64,000 nucleotides of DNA from the NCBI GenBank assembly GCA_026126025.1, contig JAHCJZ010000003.1:186001-250000 (forward strand), written 5' to 3'. Position numbers and translations under genes: made by a program. Positions 1-8,007 of this stretch are shown here, piece after piece. Source of the DNA: Bauldia sp. (GTDB taxonomy: Bacteria; Pseudomonadota; Alphaproteobacteria; Rhizobiales; Kaistiaceae). How positions within the stretch are numbered: position 1 is the first letter of the stretch; every line of letters starts with the position of its first letter. Under the pieces are notes generated by a model that saw only the letters and a list, made by a program, of their open reading frames with translations, made no database searches and was not told the origin of the DNA.

Positions 1-426
1 GCGGAGCGGCGGCGGGAAATTGCCGGCGCAGGGTGGCCCGAGATCGACGATCTCGTCGAGCGCGGCCGTCAGGGTCTCGCCGTTCCGCTCGGTCGAGAAG
101 GTGCAGGACCGCGCCGGCGCCTTGTCCTCGCAGCTGGCAAGGTCGATGAAGACGTGGCCGCTCATGGTTATGAGGTCGGCCCGCGCGGTCACCTGCGCGG
201 AGGAGAAGCTGGAGCGGTCGCGGTCGAGGTCGTCCACCCAGTAGCAGACCACCTCGCCGGACGCGGCGTAGCGCGCCTCGACCTCGGCGATGGGGAGGCC
301 GTTCTCTTCGGCCCATTCGGTGAAGGTCCGCCGGTCCGGCTCGCCGATGACGGCGGCATGGCCGGGCGACGCCGCAATGGTCGCGAGGCCGGCCAGGACG
401 AGAAGCGGGACGCCAACGCGCTGCAT
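1..426 (-). CDS. Secreted trypsin-like (S1 family) serine protease, 3' part missing
   Basis: The reading frame is open from an ATG at 426 to the left window edge (142 codons), so the C-terminal part lies outside. It begins with a Sec signal peptide (MQRVGVPLLVLAGLATIA, residues 1-18). Around residue 82-93 there is a strand and turn followed by MSGHVF and a Cys, which matches the TAxHVF catalytic-His region of bacterial S1/V8-like peptidases, although TA is replaced by MS. The Asp and Ser of the triad would lie beyond the edge, so activity cannot be judged. Assignment rests on this motif and the export signal; an inactive exported S1-like protein is possible. Confidence 0.45.
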   Translation of the reverse strand, partial: MQRVGVPLLVLAGLATIAASPGHAAVIGEPDRRTFTEWAEENGLPIAEVEARYAASGEVVCYWVDDLDRDRSSFSSAQVTARADLITMSGHVFIDLASCEDKAPARSCTFSTERNGETLTAALDEIVDLGPPCAGNFPPPLR

Positions 427-567
427 GCAGCCCCGCCTCCCCGCGGGGTGCCGCACTATATGGCGCAAGGCGCTGGCCGTTCCATGACCGGCCGCCATCG
501 CCCGTTCAATCCTCCGGCACCGAAGGGCGCGGCCGAAGGGATGCCCCTCCGGCCGCCCGTGACTGCC

Positions 568-2400
568 CTACTGGCTAGTCATCTCCGAGATGAACAGCGT
601 CGCCGCGGTGGGCGCGTCGGTGAACGAGCCGACCCACACGTCATACTGGCCGGCGACGGGCGTATCGAAGCGGACCGACGGGTTGAGACCTCCGCCGCTG
701 TCGTCGTCGCAGATCCAGTTGCCGTCGGGGTCGCTGACGACGAGCGTGGTGTCGCTCTCCGACGCGACCGAGATGATCAGCGGCCACGACTGGGCGGCAT
801 AGTTGATCCGCGCGGTGGGCGCGGCCGTCACATTGCCGATGCAGGACGGGTTGGCGGCGCCGAGCGCCGCGCCGGCGCTCAGCGGCCCGCCGGCGTCGAC
901 GAACACGGTCTGCGGGTCGGGCGCGAAGCCCGACGACAGGTCGAGCGCGCCGAACGCCGGGTCGAGCGTCCAGTCGAGCCCGGCGCCGTCGGAGACCGGC
1001 GGCGCGACCGGCTCATCCTCCACGAAGTCCGGCAGCTCGACATCGTCCGGGATCACCGGCGGGATCGACGGGATGATGTCCGGCGGCGGGTCGAAGAAGT
1101 CGTCCGACGGCGGCCCGAGTTCGGTGATCGACAGCGTCGCCGAACCGCCTCCCGACGAGCTGTAGGTCCCGATCCACACATCGTACTGACCGTCGAGCGG
1201 CGGGTCGAAGGTGATCGTCGGGTTGAGGCCGGGGCCGCTGTCGTCGTCGCAGTGGAAGGTGCCCTCGGGGTCTGCCACGACCAGGGTGGTGTCGGTGCCT
1301 GAATCGACCGCGAAGGTGAGCGGGAAGCCGCCGGCGATGTAGAACAGCCGATAGTCCGCCGCCGCGCTGGCGTAGCCGTAGCAGTTCCCGCCGAGATCGG
1401 CGTTGATGTCGATCGAGCCGCCCGGCGCAACCTCGATCACATGCGGGTCGGGGAGGAAGCCGGCCTCGAGGTCCACCGTCCCGAAATTGGGCGGCAGATC
1501 CCAGTTGAGACCGACCGCGGAGAAGTCCTCGTCTTCCGGACCGCCGATCTCCGAGATGCTCAGCGTCGCGCTGGCTCTGTCGGAACTGAAGGTGCCGACC
1601 CAGATGTCGTACTGGCCCGACAGCGGCGCGTCGATCGAGATCAGCGGATCGAGGCCGACGCCGCTGTCGTCGTCGCACAGCCACTCGCCGCTCGGCGTGT
1701 TGACGACGAGTGTGAGGTCGTTCGCCGCTTCGGCGAAGATGAACAGCGGGAAGCTTCCGGCGGTGTAGAACAGCCTGTAGGTCGGGGCTGCGGTGACGTA
1801 GCCGTAGCAATAGTCGCCGAGCGCACCATAGGCGTAGACGCTGCCGCCGGCGTTGACCGAGTACTGCTGGGGATCGGGCGTGAAGCCGGCGACGAGGGTG
1901 GCGACGCCGAACTCCGGATCGAGGTTCCAGTTGAGGCTGGACTCGGGCGGGAATTCCGACAGCCAGAGCGTCGCCGGGATGTTCTCGTCGCCGAACGTCC
2001 CGACCCAGATGTCGTACTGGCCCGACAGCGGGGATTCGAGGGTGACGCGCGGGTCGAGCGAGCCGCCGGAATCGTCGTTGCAGAACCAGTTGCCCTGCGG
2101 ATCGCTGACGAGGAGAAGCGTGTCCCGCGACGAGGTGACCGAGAAGCTCAGCGGCATCGAGCCGGCGGTGTAGAAGACGCGCAGGTCCGGCTCTTCGGTG
2201 ATGTAGCCGAAGCAGTCGCCGCCGAGCCATGAGGCGTCGATCGGCCCGCCCCCGAAAAGATCCACGGTGTACGGATCGGGTGTGAATCCGGTGGCGAGCT
2301 TGATCGAGCCGGCCTCCGGATTGAGGGTCCAGTCCTGTGCTTGCGCCGCGCCGATGCCGAGCATCAGCAGCGAGGCGGTGACGACCAACCTGCGAAGCAT
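568..2400 (-). CDS. Exported four-repeat protein (pre-peptidase C-terminal-like repeats)
   Basis: This 610-residue protein has a clear signal peptide (MLRRLVVTASLLMLGIGAAQAQ). The mature part is four copies of a module of about 130 residues, starting near 23, 155, 302 and 476. Each contains W-L-P-x-F/A-G, GFxPDP, an AGG, a Cys-x-Gly-Y/N-V/I-T, DTTLVV-x-P-x-G, a W/H-x-C-DDDSG motif and a closing GQYDxWVGTF/Y-ATLxISE. A Pro/Asp-rich linker (about 430-475) separates copies 3 and 4. Each copy carries two Cys, which probably form a disulfide in the periplasm or outside the cell. The jelly-roll-like pattern resembles PPC domains. No catalytic domain is present, so a binding or structural role is inferred. 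Confidence 0.7.
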   Translation of the reverse strand: MLRRLVVTASLLMLGIGAAQAQDWTLNPEAGSIKLATGFTPDPYTVDLFGGGPIDASWLGGDCFGYITEEPDLRVFYTAGSMPLSFSVTSSRDTLLLVSDPQGNWFCNDDSGGSLDPRVTLESPLSGQYDIWVGTFGDENIPATLWLSEFPPESSLNWNLDPEFGVATLVAGFTPDPQQYSVNAGGSVYAYGALGDYCYGYVTAAPTYRLFYTAGSFPLFIFAEAANDLTLVVNTPSGEWLCDDDSGVGLDPLISIDAPLSGQYDIWVGTFSSDRASATLSISEIGGPEDEDFSAVGLNWDLPPNFGTVDLEAGFLPDPHVIEVAPGGSIDINADLGGNCYGYASAAADYRLFYIAGGFPLTFAVDSGTDTTLVVADPEGTFHCDDDSGPGLNPTITFDPPLDGQYDVWIGTYSSSGGGSATLSITELGPPSDDFFDPPPDIIPSIPPVIPDDVELPDFVEDEPVAPPVSDGAGLDWTLDPAFGALDLSSGFAPDPQTVFVDAGGPLSAGAALGAANPSCIGNVTAAPTARINYAAQSWPLIISVASESDTTLVVSDPDGNWICDDDSGGGLNPSVRFDTPVAGQYDVWVGSFTDAPTAATLFISEMTSQ

Positions 2401-2552
2401 GGCGTTCCGTTCCTGGTGTGTCGCGCCCGCGGGAGCCGGGCGAAGATCCCCCCGAGCCGGAAGCCTAACATGGCCCGGAACGGGTTTGGAATGGCCGGCC
2501 GCCGCCGAATGGCGTCACGGCGCGCAATTCGTTACCGGCACGTCGAGCCGCG

Positions 2553-3044
2553 TCAGAAGCCGGCATCCTTGCCGATCGAGATGAAGAGACCGCCGCGGCG
2601 CTTCTCCACCACGATCCGGCCCATGATCTCGTCGCGGAGATGCGGAGGAAGCCGACGCAACTGCCAGCGCATCTCGCTCCCGACGCGCCCGACCGCGTCT
2701 TCATGGTCCAGCGCGGCAATCGCCTTCAGCGCGTAATAGGCGCCGCCATAGGCGTGCTGCGCGACATGGGCGGTCGCGACGGCCTGCCCGCAGGCGTGTG
2801 CGGCATGAGCGGCCGGCGGGTTCGCCTTCACGTCCTTCGCTGCCGCATGAGCATCGAGCGACGCGCGGCGGATGGTCGACATGCTGAATTGCCCGGTGCG
2901 GACCCAGTCGCGCCCGGCTTCCAGTGCCCGGCGGGGGCGGTCGTCATGAGGAGCGGCCGCCTCGAAGAGGCCGAGCACGCGTTCGGCGCAGTCGAGCGCC
3001 CAGCGCGCCAGAAGCACCTGATCCTCCCTGCTGTATTTCTTCAC
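2553..3044 (-). CDS. Putative immunity protein (Imm-5-like helical family)
   Basis: The protein is Ala- and His-rich and helical, about 163 residues long. It has the features of the family annotated as putative immunity protein: an N-terminal KKYSREDQ...LARWALDCAERVL, then D-D-R-P-R-x-A-L-E-A-G, a central run of AHAA/HACG repeats, A-T-A-H-V-A-Q-H-A-x-G-A-Y-Y-A-L-K-A and R-R-L-P-P-H-L-R. I chose the GTG at 3044 because it matches the usual family start at KKYS; an upstream in-frame GTG at 3065 would add seven residues. No toxin gene lies beside it, so it may be an orphan immunity gene. Function is by family resemblance only. Confidence 0.6.
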   Translation of the reverse strand: MKKYSREDQVLLARWALDCAERVLGLFEAAAPHDDRPRRALEAGRDWVRTGQFSMSTIRRASLDAHAAAKDVKANPPAAHAAHACGQAVATAHVAQHAYGGAYYALKAIAALDHEDAVGRVGSEMRWQLRRLPPHLRDEIMGRIVVEKRRGGLFISIGKDAGF

Positions 3045-3161
3045 GGCACACCCGGCGGCCGGCACATTTTTGCAGCATACTCACGTAACCGATTGCACAG
3101 CCGTCACGACATCCTAGATAGAACGGGCGGCGACGCGCGCCGCTATGAGGGGAGATGGGGA

Positions 3162-4349
3162 ATGGCCAGCACTCTGCCGAGCCCGATGCAGTATCTCGAC
3201 AAGGCGATGGGCGCCTTGCGCGACATGGGGCTTCTGCCCACGACGCCGACCGAGGCGCCGATCACACATCTTCTCGAACAGATCTCCGACCTCGACCAGG
3301 ACCGAGTCGTCGTGATTTCCCGCACGCTGTCGCAGACCTCGGTCTTCAACGACGTGGTCCGCGAGCAGATCGCCGCGATGAACATCGGCGAGCGCTACGA
3401 GAAGATTTCCAGCTCGTTCGATTCGATCCGCGACGACGCCAAGGCGATGGTCGACCAGCTCGAGGACGGCAAGATCTCGCTCCGCGAGCGCCTCGCCAAT
3501 ATGTGGACCAAGGTCAGCCGCGGCGACATCGCCGACCGCTTCGAGACGATCCGCAAGACCTATCTCGACGTGGCGCGCGACACCCGCGTCCAGATCGAGC
3601 GCGAGCACACCATCCTCGAAGCCTATCGCGACTTCCGCGGCGCGCTGAAGCAGTCCGAGGTCCTCGCCTTCGAGGTGCTGAAGACCGCGGAGAAGAAGCT
3701 CGACGACGCCAAGGCCGATCTCGCCGCCAAGGGCGCGGCCGCCGAAGAGGCGCCGGCCGAGGATGCCGTCGAGCGCTCGCAGCGCGAGCTCATGCGCGAC
3801 GAAGCCCTTCGCGCGCTCCAGGACATGGAACGACGTTACCAGATCGCCAAGGATCTCTCCGACAATCTGACCATCGGCTACAACACCTCCGAGGTGGTGA
3901 TGGCGCGGCTGATGCAGACGACCAGCGCCAAGGAGCGGGTCTATGCGCAGGCGGTGTCGTTCTTCTCGACCAACGAGACGGTGCTGACCGCGCTCAAGGC
4001 GTCGTTCACCGGCATTGCCGGCCTTCATGAATCGACCCGCACGGTCGAGGAGATGAAGGAGGGCGTCTCGAAGAGCCTCGAAACGCTCGCCGAGATCGGC
4101 GGCAAGGTCCAGGAGGCGGCGCTCAAGGCCGGCTACGGCCCGACGGTCCGCGCCGATGCGGTGCAGAAGCTGGTCGATTCCGTCGTCAGCTTCCAGGAGC
4201 GCTCGCGCGAGATCATCGCCGAGATGCGCGAGCTCGCGACGAAGAACGCCGAGGAGATCCGCAACTCGGTCGAGGACGGCAAGCGTCGCCTCGCGCGCCT
4301 CACCCAGGAGGCGGCCGCGCTGCCGCCGCCTGCCCCGGCCGCCGCCTAG
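3162..4349 (+). CDS. Conserved coiled-coil protein, first gene of a three-gene operon
   Basis: A 395-residue protein, almost wholly alpha-helical and charged, with a low-complexity Ala/Glu linker around residues 190-210 and an Ala/Pro tail. There is no signal peptide and no membrane segment. The start is the ATG at 3162, preceded by GGGGAGATGGGG-type purine-rich sequence; the longer open frame upstream overlaps the divergent immunity-like gene and looks non-coding. The next gene follows after 21 bp. I do not recognise a catalytic motif; heptad-rich helices suggest a cytoplasmic scaffold or polymer. The family occurs with DUF6384 proteins, as here. Confidence 0.65.
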   Translation: MASTLPSPMQYLDKAMGALRDMGLLPTTPTEAPITHLLEQISDLDQDRVVVISRTLSQTSVFNDVVREQIAAMNIGERYEKISSSFDSIRDDAKAMVDQLEDGKISLRERLANMWTKVSRGDIADRFETIRKTYLDVARDTRVQIEREHTILEAYRDFRGALKQSEVLAFEVLKTAEKKLDDAKADLAAKGAAAEEAPAEDAVERSQRELMRDEALRALQDMERRYQIAKDLSDNLTIGYNTSEVVMARLMQTTSAKERVYAQAVSFFSTNETVLTALKASFTGIAGLHESTRTVEEMKEGVSKSLETLAEIGGKVQEAALKAGYGPTVRADAVQKLVDSVVSFQERSREIIAEMRELATKNAEEIRNSVEDGKRRLARLTQEAAALPPPAPAAA

Positions 4350-4370
4350 CCCGAAGGATCAGCCGCAGCC

Positions 4371-5312
4371 ATGGCCGACACGGCCGTAGCCACCGTCGAG
4401 GCGCCGCCGCTCGACGAGGTCATGCTGGCGATGGATGTCGTCGACACCCTTCGCCATCAGGACCTCGTGGTCGAGCGCGAGCTCTCCGGCGAGGCGCGCC
4501 GTGTGCGGATGATCGAGCGGCTGCGCGAAATCTATCGCGGCCAGGGCATCACCGTGCCGGACCGCATCCTCGCCGAGGGCGTCGCTGCCCTCGAACAGGA
4601 GCGGTTCGTCTACAAGCCGCGGACCGGCGGCTTCGCCTTCACGCTGGCGCGGCTCTACGTCCGCCGCGGCGCGATCGGCCGGCGCGTCGGCATCATCGCG
4701 GCGGTGGTGCTGGTTCTGATCCTCGGCTGGTATTTCCTGATCGAGCGGCCGGGAAACCAGCGCGCCGAGGCGGAGCGGATCGAGCTCAGCGAAACGATCC
4801 CGGCCGACCTCGCCACGCTTTCGGCCGCGATCGCCGACGAGGCGAACGACCCGGCAGTGGCCGCATCGGCGGCGCAGACCGCGCGGGACGGCACCGCGGC
4901 CGCCGCCGCCGGCAACGCCGCCGAAGCGCGCGAGGCGGTCGCCGACCTTCGCGAGCTTCTCGGCGAGCTGCGGCTCACCTTCGACGTGCGTATCGTGTCG
5001 CGGCCGGGCGTGCTGTCGGGCATCGACCGCTATCCCGACGGCAGCGACACGCCGAACTACTACCTCATCGTCGAGGCGATCGGCCCGGATGGCGAAGCCA
5101 TTCCGCGGGCCATCACCAGCGAGGAGGACCAGCGAACGCGCACGGTGACGATGTGGGGCGTGCGGGTGCCGGAGGCGGTCTATGCCGCGGTCGAGGACGA
5201 CTATTTCGACGACGGCATCGTGAACGACACGCTGGTCGGCGAGAAGGAGCGCGGCGACCTCGCGATCGAATGGGCGAAGCCGGTGCTCGGCGGCATGATC
5301 ACCGAGTGGTAG
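4371..5312 (+). CDS. DUF6384-family single-pass membrane protein
   Basis: The product has 313 residues. Residues 1-100 form a charged helical domain, residues 106-124 (VGIIAAVVLVLILGWYFLI) are one transmembrane helix, residues 125-205 form an Ala/Glu-rich probable coiled coil, and the C-terminal 110 residues form a compact domain. The absence of a signal peptide and the single central helix suggest the N-terminus stays in the cytoplasm and the coiled coil and C-terminal domain face the periplasm. It is the middle gene of the operon, with the neighbouring gene's ribosome-binding site overlapping its stop codon, so the products are probably made together. Molecular function is unknown. Confidence 0.65.
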   Translation: MADTAVATVEAPPLDEVMLAMDVVDTLRHQDLVVERELSGEARRVRMIERLREIYRGQGITVPDRILAEGVAALEQERFVYKPRTGGFAFTLARLYVRRGAIGRRVGIIAAVVLVLILGWYFLIERPGNQRAEAERIELSETIPADLATLSAAIADEANDPAVAASAAQTARDGTAAAAAGNAAEAREAVADLRELLGELRLTFDVRIVSRPGVLSGIDRYPDGSDTPNYYLIVEAIGPDGEAIPRAITSEEDQRTRTVTMWGVRVPEAVYAAVEDDYFDDGIVNDTLVGEKERGDLAIEWAKPVLGGMITEW

Positions 5313-5324
5313 GAGGCGAAGGCG

Positions 5325-6776
5325 TTGGTCGTTTTCTCAACCGTCAGCACCGCGACGATGAACGGCGCGGAGGCCATGGCCGAAATGGACCGGGCGCTCG
5401 AGGCGTTGCGCAAGGAGGAGGATCGGCTGACGGCCGACCTCGCCGCGGTCACCGACAAGATCGCCCGCGCCCGCGCCGATGATACCCGCGCCCTCAGCGA
5501 TCTCGCGCGCTTCCGGCTGAAGAACGGCGAGGGCGTCGCCTCGCGGCTCGACGCCGCCGCCCGCGACGCCCAGGCGCTGATGGAGCGGCGGACGGCCGCC
5601 CAGGCGGAGCTGACGCGCGACCGCGACGCCCGCGCCGCGGCGCTGGCGAAGCATGAGGGCGACCGCGCGGCGCTGAAGGCCGACCTTGCGGCGGTCGAGC
5701 AGCGGATCGCAGCGCTCAGCGCCCAGCTGGAAGCGCGCCTTGCCGCCAACAGCGACCACATGGCGCTTGTGAAGGCCGCCGACGATGCCGACGCGGTCGC
5801 GAAGGCGGCCGCGGAAAAGGCCGAGCAGGCGGAGGCCGATCGCGCCGCCAAGAGCGTCGCCTACGAGCAGGATCCGCTCTTCATCTATCTCTGGCGCCGC
5901 CATTTCGGCACGCCGCAATACCGGTTCGGCGGCCTCACCCGCACGCTCGACCGCTGGGTCTCCAACCTCATCGGCTTCCTCGAAGCGCGGCCGGCCTACG
6001 CGCTCCTCAACGAGATTCCGGTGCGCCTCAAGGCGCATGCCGCGCGCGTCGACGCCGAGGCCGACGCCGCCGCGGCGCTGGTCGACCAGTCGGCCGACCA
6101 GGCGCTGGCCGAGCTCGCCGGCGAGGACATCGCCGGGAAGCGGGCCGCGCTTGAGGCGGGCGTCGAGGCCCAGGACGAGGCGATCGAGCCGGTCCAGGCG
6201 GAGCTCGCCGCGCTCGACGCGCGGGCCGCGGCCTTCGCCGCGGGCGAGGACGAGGAGTTCCGCAAGGCGATCGAGGCGCTGTCGAAGTCGCTGTCGGCCG
6301 ACGACGTGGCGGCGCTTCGCGCCGAGGCGGAGCGCACGCCGTCGCCGGAGGACGAGCGCTTCGTCGACCTGATGACGCGGTCGCGCCAAGAGATCGCCCG
6401 GCTCGAGCCGGACGCCCGCGCGCTGCGCACCAAGCTCGAGGAGGTCGCGCGCCGCCGCGAGGAGCTGCTGAAGGTGTCGCGCAATTTCCGGTCGCAGGGC
6501 TGGAACCGCCGCGACCACAGCTTCGATTTCGGCAATGTGCTGACCGGCTTCCTCATCGGCCAGATCACCTCGAACGCCCTGTGGGGCACCATTTCCCGCA
6601 GCCACCGTGGACCGAGCGCCGGCAGCGGCATCAACTGGGGCGGCGGCGGGTGGGGCGGCGGCTTCGGCGGAGGCCGCAGCGGCGGTTTCGGCGGCGGCCG
6701 CAGTGGCGGCTTCGGTGGCGGCGGCGGCTTCCGCAGCGGACGCGGCTTCGGCGGCGGCGGTTTCCGCAGCCGCTAA
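5325..6776 (+). CDS. Coiled-coil protein with a Gly-rich C-terminal tail
   Basis: A 483-residue protein. I chose the TTG start at 5325 because an ideal AGGAGG overlaps the previous gene's stop codon and lies eight bases upstream; an in-frame ATG at 5358 is the alternative. Residues 1-190 and 235-400 are long charged helices, with a conserved-looking insert around 195-230 (YLWRRHFGTPQYRFGG). A short hydrophobic stretch near 405-420 is followed by a tail of about 55 residues made of GGG, GFGGGRSG and FRS. Such tails are often flexible membrane- or surface-associated segments. Function is unknown; operon context links it to the two genes before it. Confidence 0.6.
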   Translation: MVVFSTVSTATMNGAEAMAEMDRALEALRKEEDRLTADLAAVTDKIARARADDTRALSDLARFRLKNGEGVASRLDAAARDAQALMERRTAAQAELTRDRDARAAALAKHEGDRAALKADLAAVEQRIAALSAQLEARLAANSDHMALVKAADDADAVAKAAAEKAEQAEADRAAKSVAYEQDPLFIYLWRRHFGTPQYRFGGLTRTLDRWVSNLIGFLEARPAYALLNEIPVRLKAHAARVDAEADAAAALVDQSADQALAELAGEDIAGKRAALEAGVEAQDEAIEPVQAELAALDARAAAFAAGEDEEFRKAIEALSKSLSADDVAALRAEAERTPSPEDERFVDLMTRSRQEIARLEPDARALRTKLEEVARRREELLKVSRNFRSQGWNRRDHSFDFGNVLTGFLIGQITSNALWGTISRSHRGPSAGSGINWGGGGWGGGFGGGRSGGFGGGRSGGFGGGGGFRSGRGFGGGGFRSR

Positions 6777-6805
6777 ATCGTCCGCCCTTGCGGGAGGTCG
6801 TCGCC

Positions 6806-7342
6806 TTGAGGGCAGGACGGGGCGCCGGTCTCCGGAGACGGACCACAAAGCCGGGCTCCGCCCGCATCCGCAACGCCCGGCCTTCGGACCTGCCGGCGCT
6901 GTTCGCCATCGAGCAGGCGGCCTTTCCCGGCGACCGCATGTCGTTGCGGAGCTTCCGGCGTCACCTCGCCGGCGCGAACATCCTGCGGGTCGCGGAGGTT
7001 GGCGGCGTGGTCGCCGGCTACGCGCTCGTCCTCCTTCGCAGCGACAGCCGGCGCTGCAGGCTCTATTCACTGGCGGTCGGCCCCGCTCACCAAGGCGCCG
7101 GTATCGGGGCACTGCTGCTGCGCGACGCGGAACGCCGGGCCCGCGCCGCGGGCGGGCATCGCCTCGGCCTCGAAGTGCGGGAAGACAACGCCGCGGCGAT
7201 CACGCTCTACCGCACGCATGGCTTCGCCGAGGCCGGGTCAGTCGCCGCGTATTACGACGACGGCGCCGCGGCGCTGCGCTTCGAGAAGGCCCTCGCCGGC
7301 GTGCCGGCTAGAACAGCCACAGGCGGTCGCGGCCGCCATTGA
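6806..7342 (+). CDS. GNAT-family N-acetyltransferase (RimI-like)
   Basis: This 178-residue acetyltransferase has a full GNAT fold: an N-terminal IRNARPSDLPALFAIE segment, LYSLAVGPAHQGAGIG (motif A, with the Q-x-x-G-x-G acetyl-CoA pyrophosphate loop), and LEVREDNAAAITLYRTHGF (motif B). I chose the TTG at 6806 because GGGAGG lies eight bases upstream. The gene converges on the C39-peptidase gene and overlaps its 3' end by 35 bp. In related clusters the GNAT domain and the C39 peptidase occur as one fused protein next to a RimK-type ATP-grasp enzyme, so the likely target is a peptide or a protein terminus. Confidence 0.8.
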   Translation: MRAGRGAGLRRRTTKPGSARIRNARPSDLPALFAIEQAAFPGDRMSLRSFRRHLAGANILRVAEVGGVVAGYALVLLRSDSRRCRLYSLAVGPAHQGAGIGALLLRDAERRARAAGGHRLGLEVREDNAAAITLYRTHGFAEAGSVAAYYDDGAAALRFEKALAGVPARTATGGRGRH

Positions 7343-7913
7343 GCCGCGACATTGCGAGGAGCTGGGCGAACGGGACGGTGAAGCAGTCGCCGCTGCGGGC
7401 GAGGTCGCGCTTCACGTTGTCATAGTGCGGCAGGTAGGGGTCGTAGACGCGGACGTCGGCGCCGATCCTGCGGGCGAAGATCCAGTGATAGTCGAGGTGG
7501 CGCGACAGATAGGTCTGCCGCACCAGGACGATGAAATCCTCGGCGGCATCGAGCCTGGCCGCGAAAGCCGGCTCGGCGAGGTCGAAGCGCTCCGGCGCGA
7601 GGCCGCGGCGGACGAGCTCGGCGCGCTGGTCGGCGACCACGGTCTGGATCAGCTCGCGCTTGTCGGGATCGCGCAGCGTGTCGGTGAAATCGAGCGGGCG
7701 CGCCGAATAGAGCCGAAGGCGCAGCCCGCGATCGTCGGCGGCGATGACGAGGCCTTCGCCGCTGCAGGCGGCCGGCTCGTCGGAGACCGCGACAATATTT
7801 GCGGTCCGCCAGATGGCGATTTGCTCTTGCAAACTATCCGGCGTATCGAATCCGCGGTCGCGTAGCAGGCGGATCAGTGCGGCGGGTCCGCATGTGAACG
7901 GAAGCAGCTGCAT
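7308..7913 (-). CDS. Peptidase C39-like protein of the RimK/GNAT-linked family
   Basis: The product has 201 residues. The N-terminus FTCGPAALI carries the expected catalytic Cys of a papain-like C39 fold (Cys8), while YHWIFARRIG (His near 143) and YDPYLPHYD supply the His and Asp. There is no transporter or leader-peptide domain, unlike bacteriocin-processing C39 proteases. It lies between a GNAT gene (convergent) and a RimK-like gene (divergent, sharing a promoter interval of about 95 bp). These three functions are fused or adjacent in many proteobacteria. It is likely cytoplasmic and acts on a peptide substrate that is not evident here. Confidence 0.75.
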   Translation of the reverse strand: MQLLPFTCGPAALIRLLRDRGFDTPDSLQEQIAIWRTANIVAVSDEPAACSGEGLVIAADDRGLRLRLYSARPLDFTDTLRDPDKRELIQTVVADQRAELVRRGLAPERFDLAEPAFAARLDAAEDFIVLVRQTYLSRHLDYHWIFARRIGADVRVYDPYLPHYDNVKRDLARSGDCFTVPFAQLLAMSRLNGGRDRLWLF

Positions 7914-8007
7914 ATCCCGATACGCCGAACAAAGTCACCGCTGCCGATGGCGGTGGATGACCTCTGTTGCCGAAAGCATTTCGCGGTCTATCGACAAGCC
8001 CTGATCG

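Noticed and set aside
5337-7112. Open frame of 591 codons opposite the Gly-rich coiled-coil gene
   Set aside because: It is an antisense shadow of a high-GC gene, with Arg-rich low-complexity composition and no domain.
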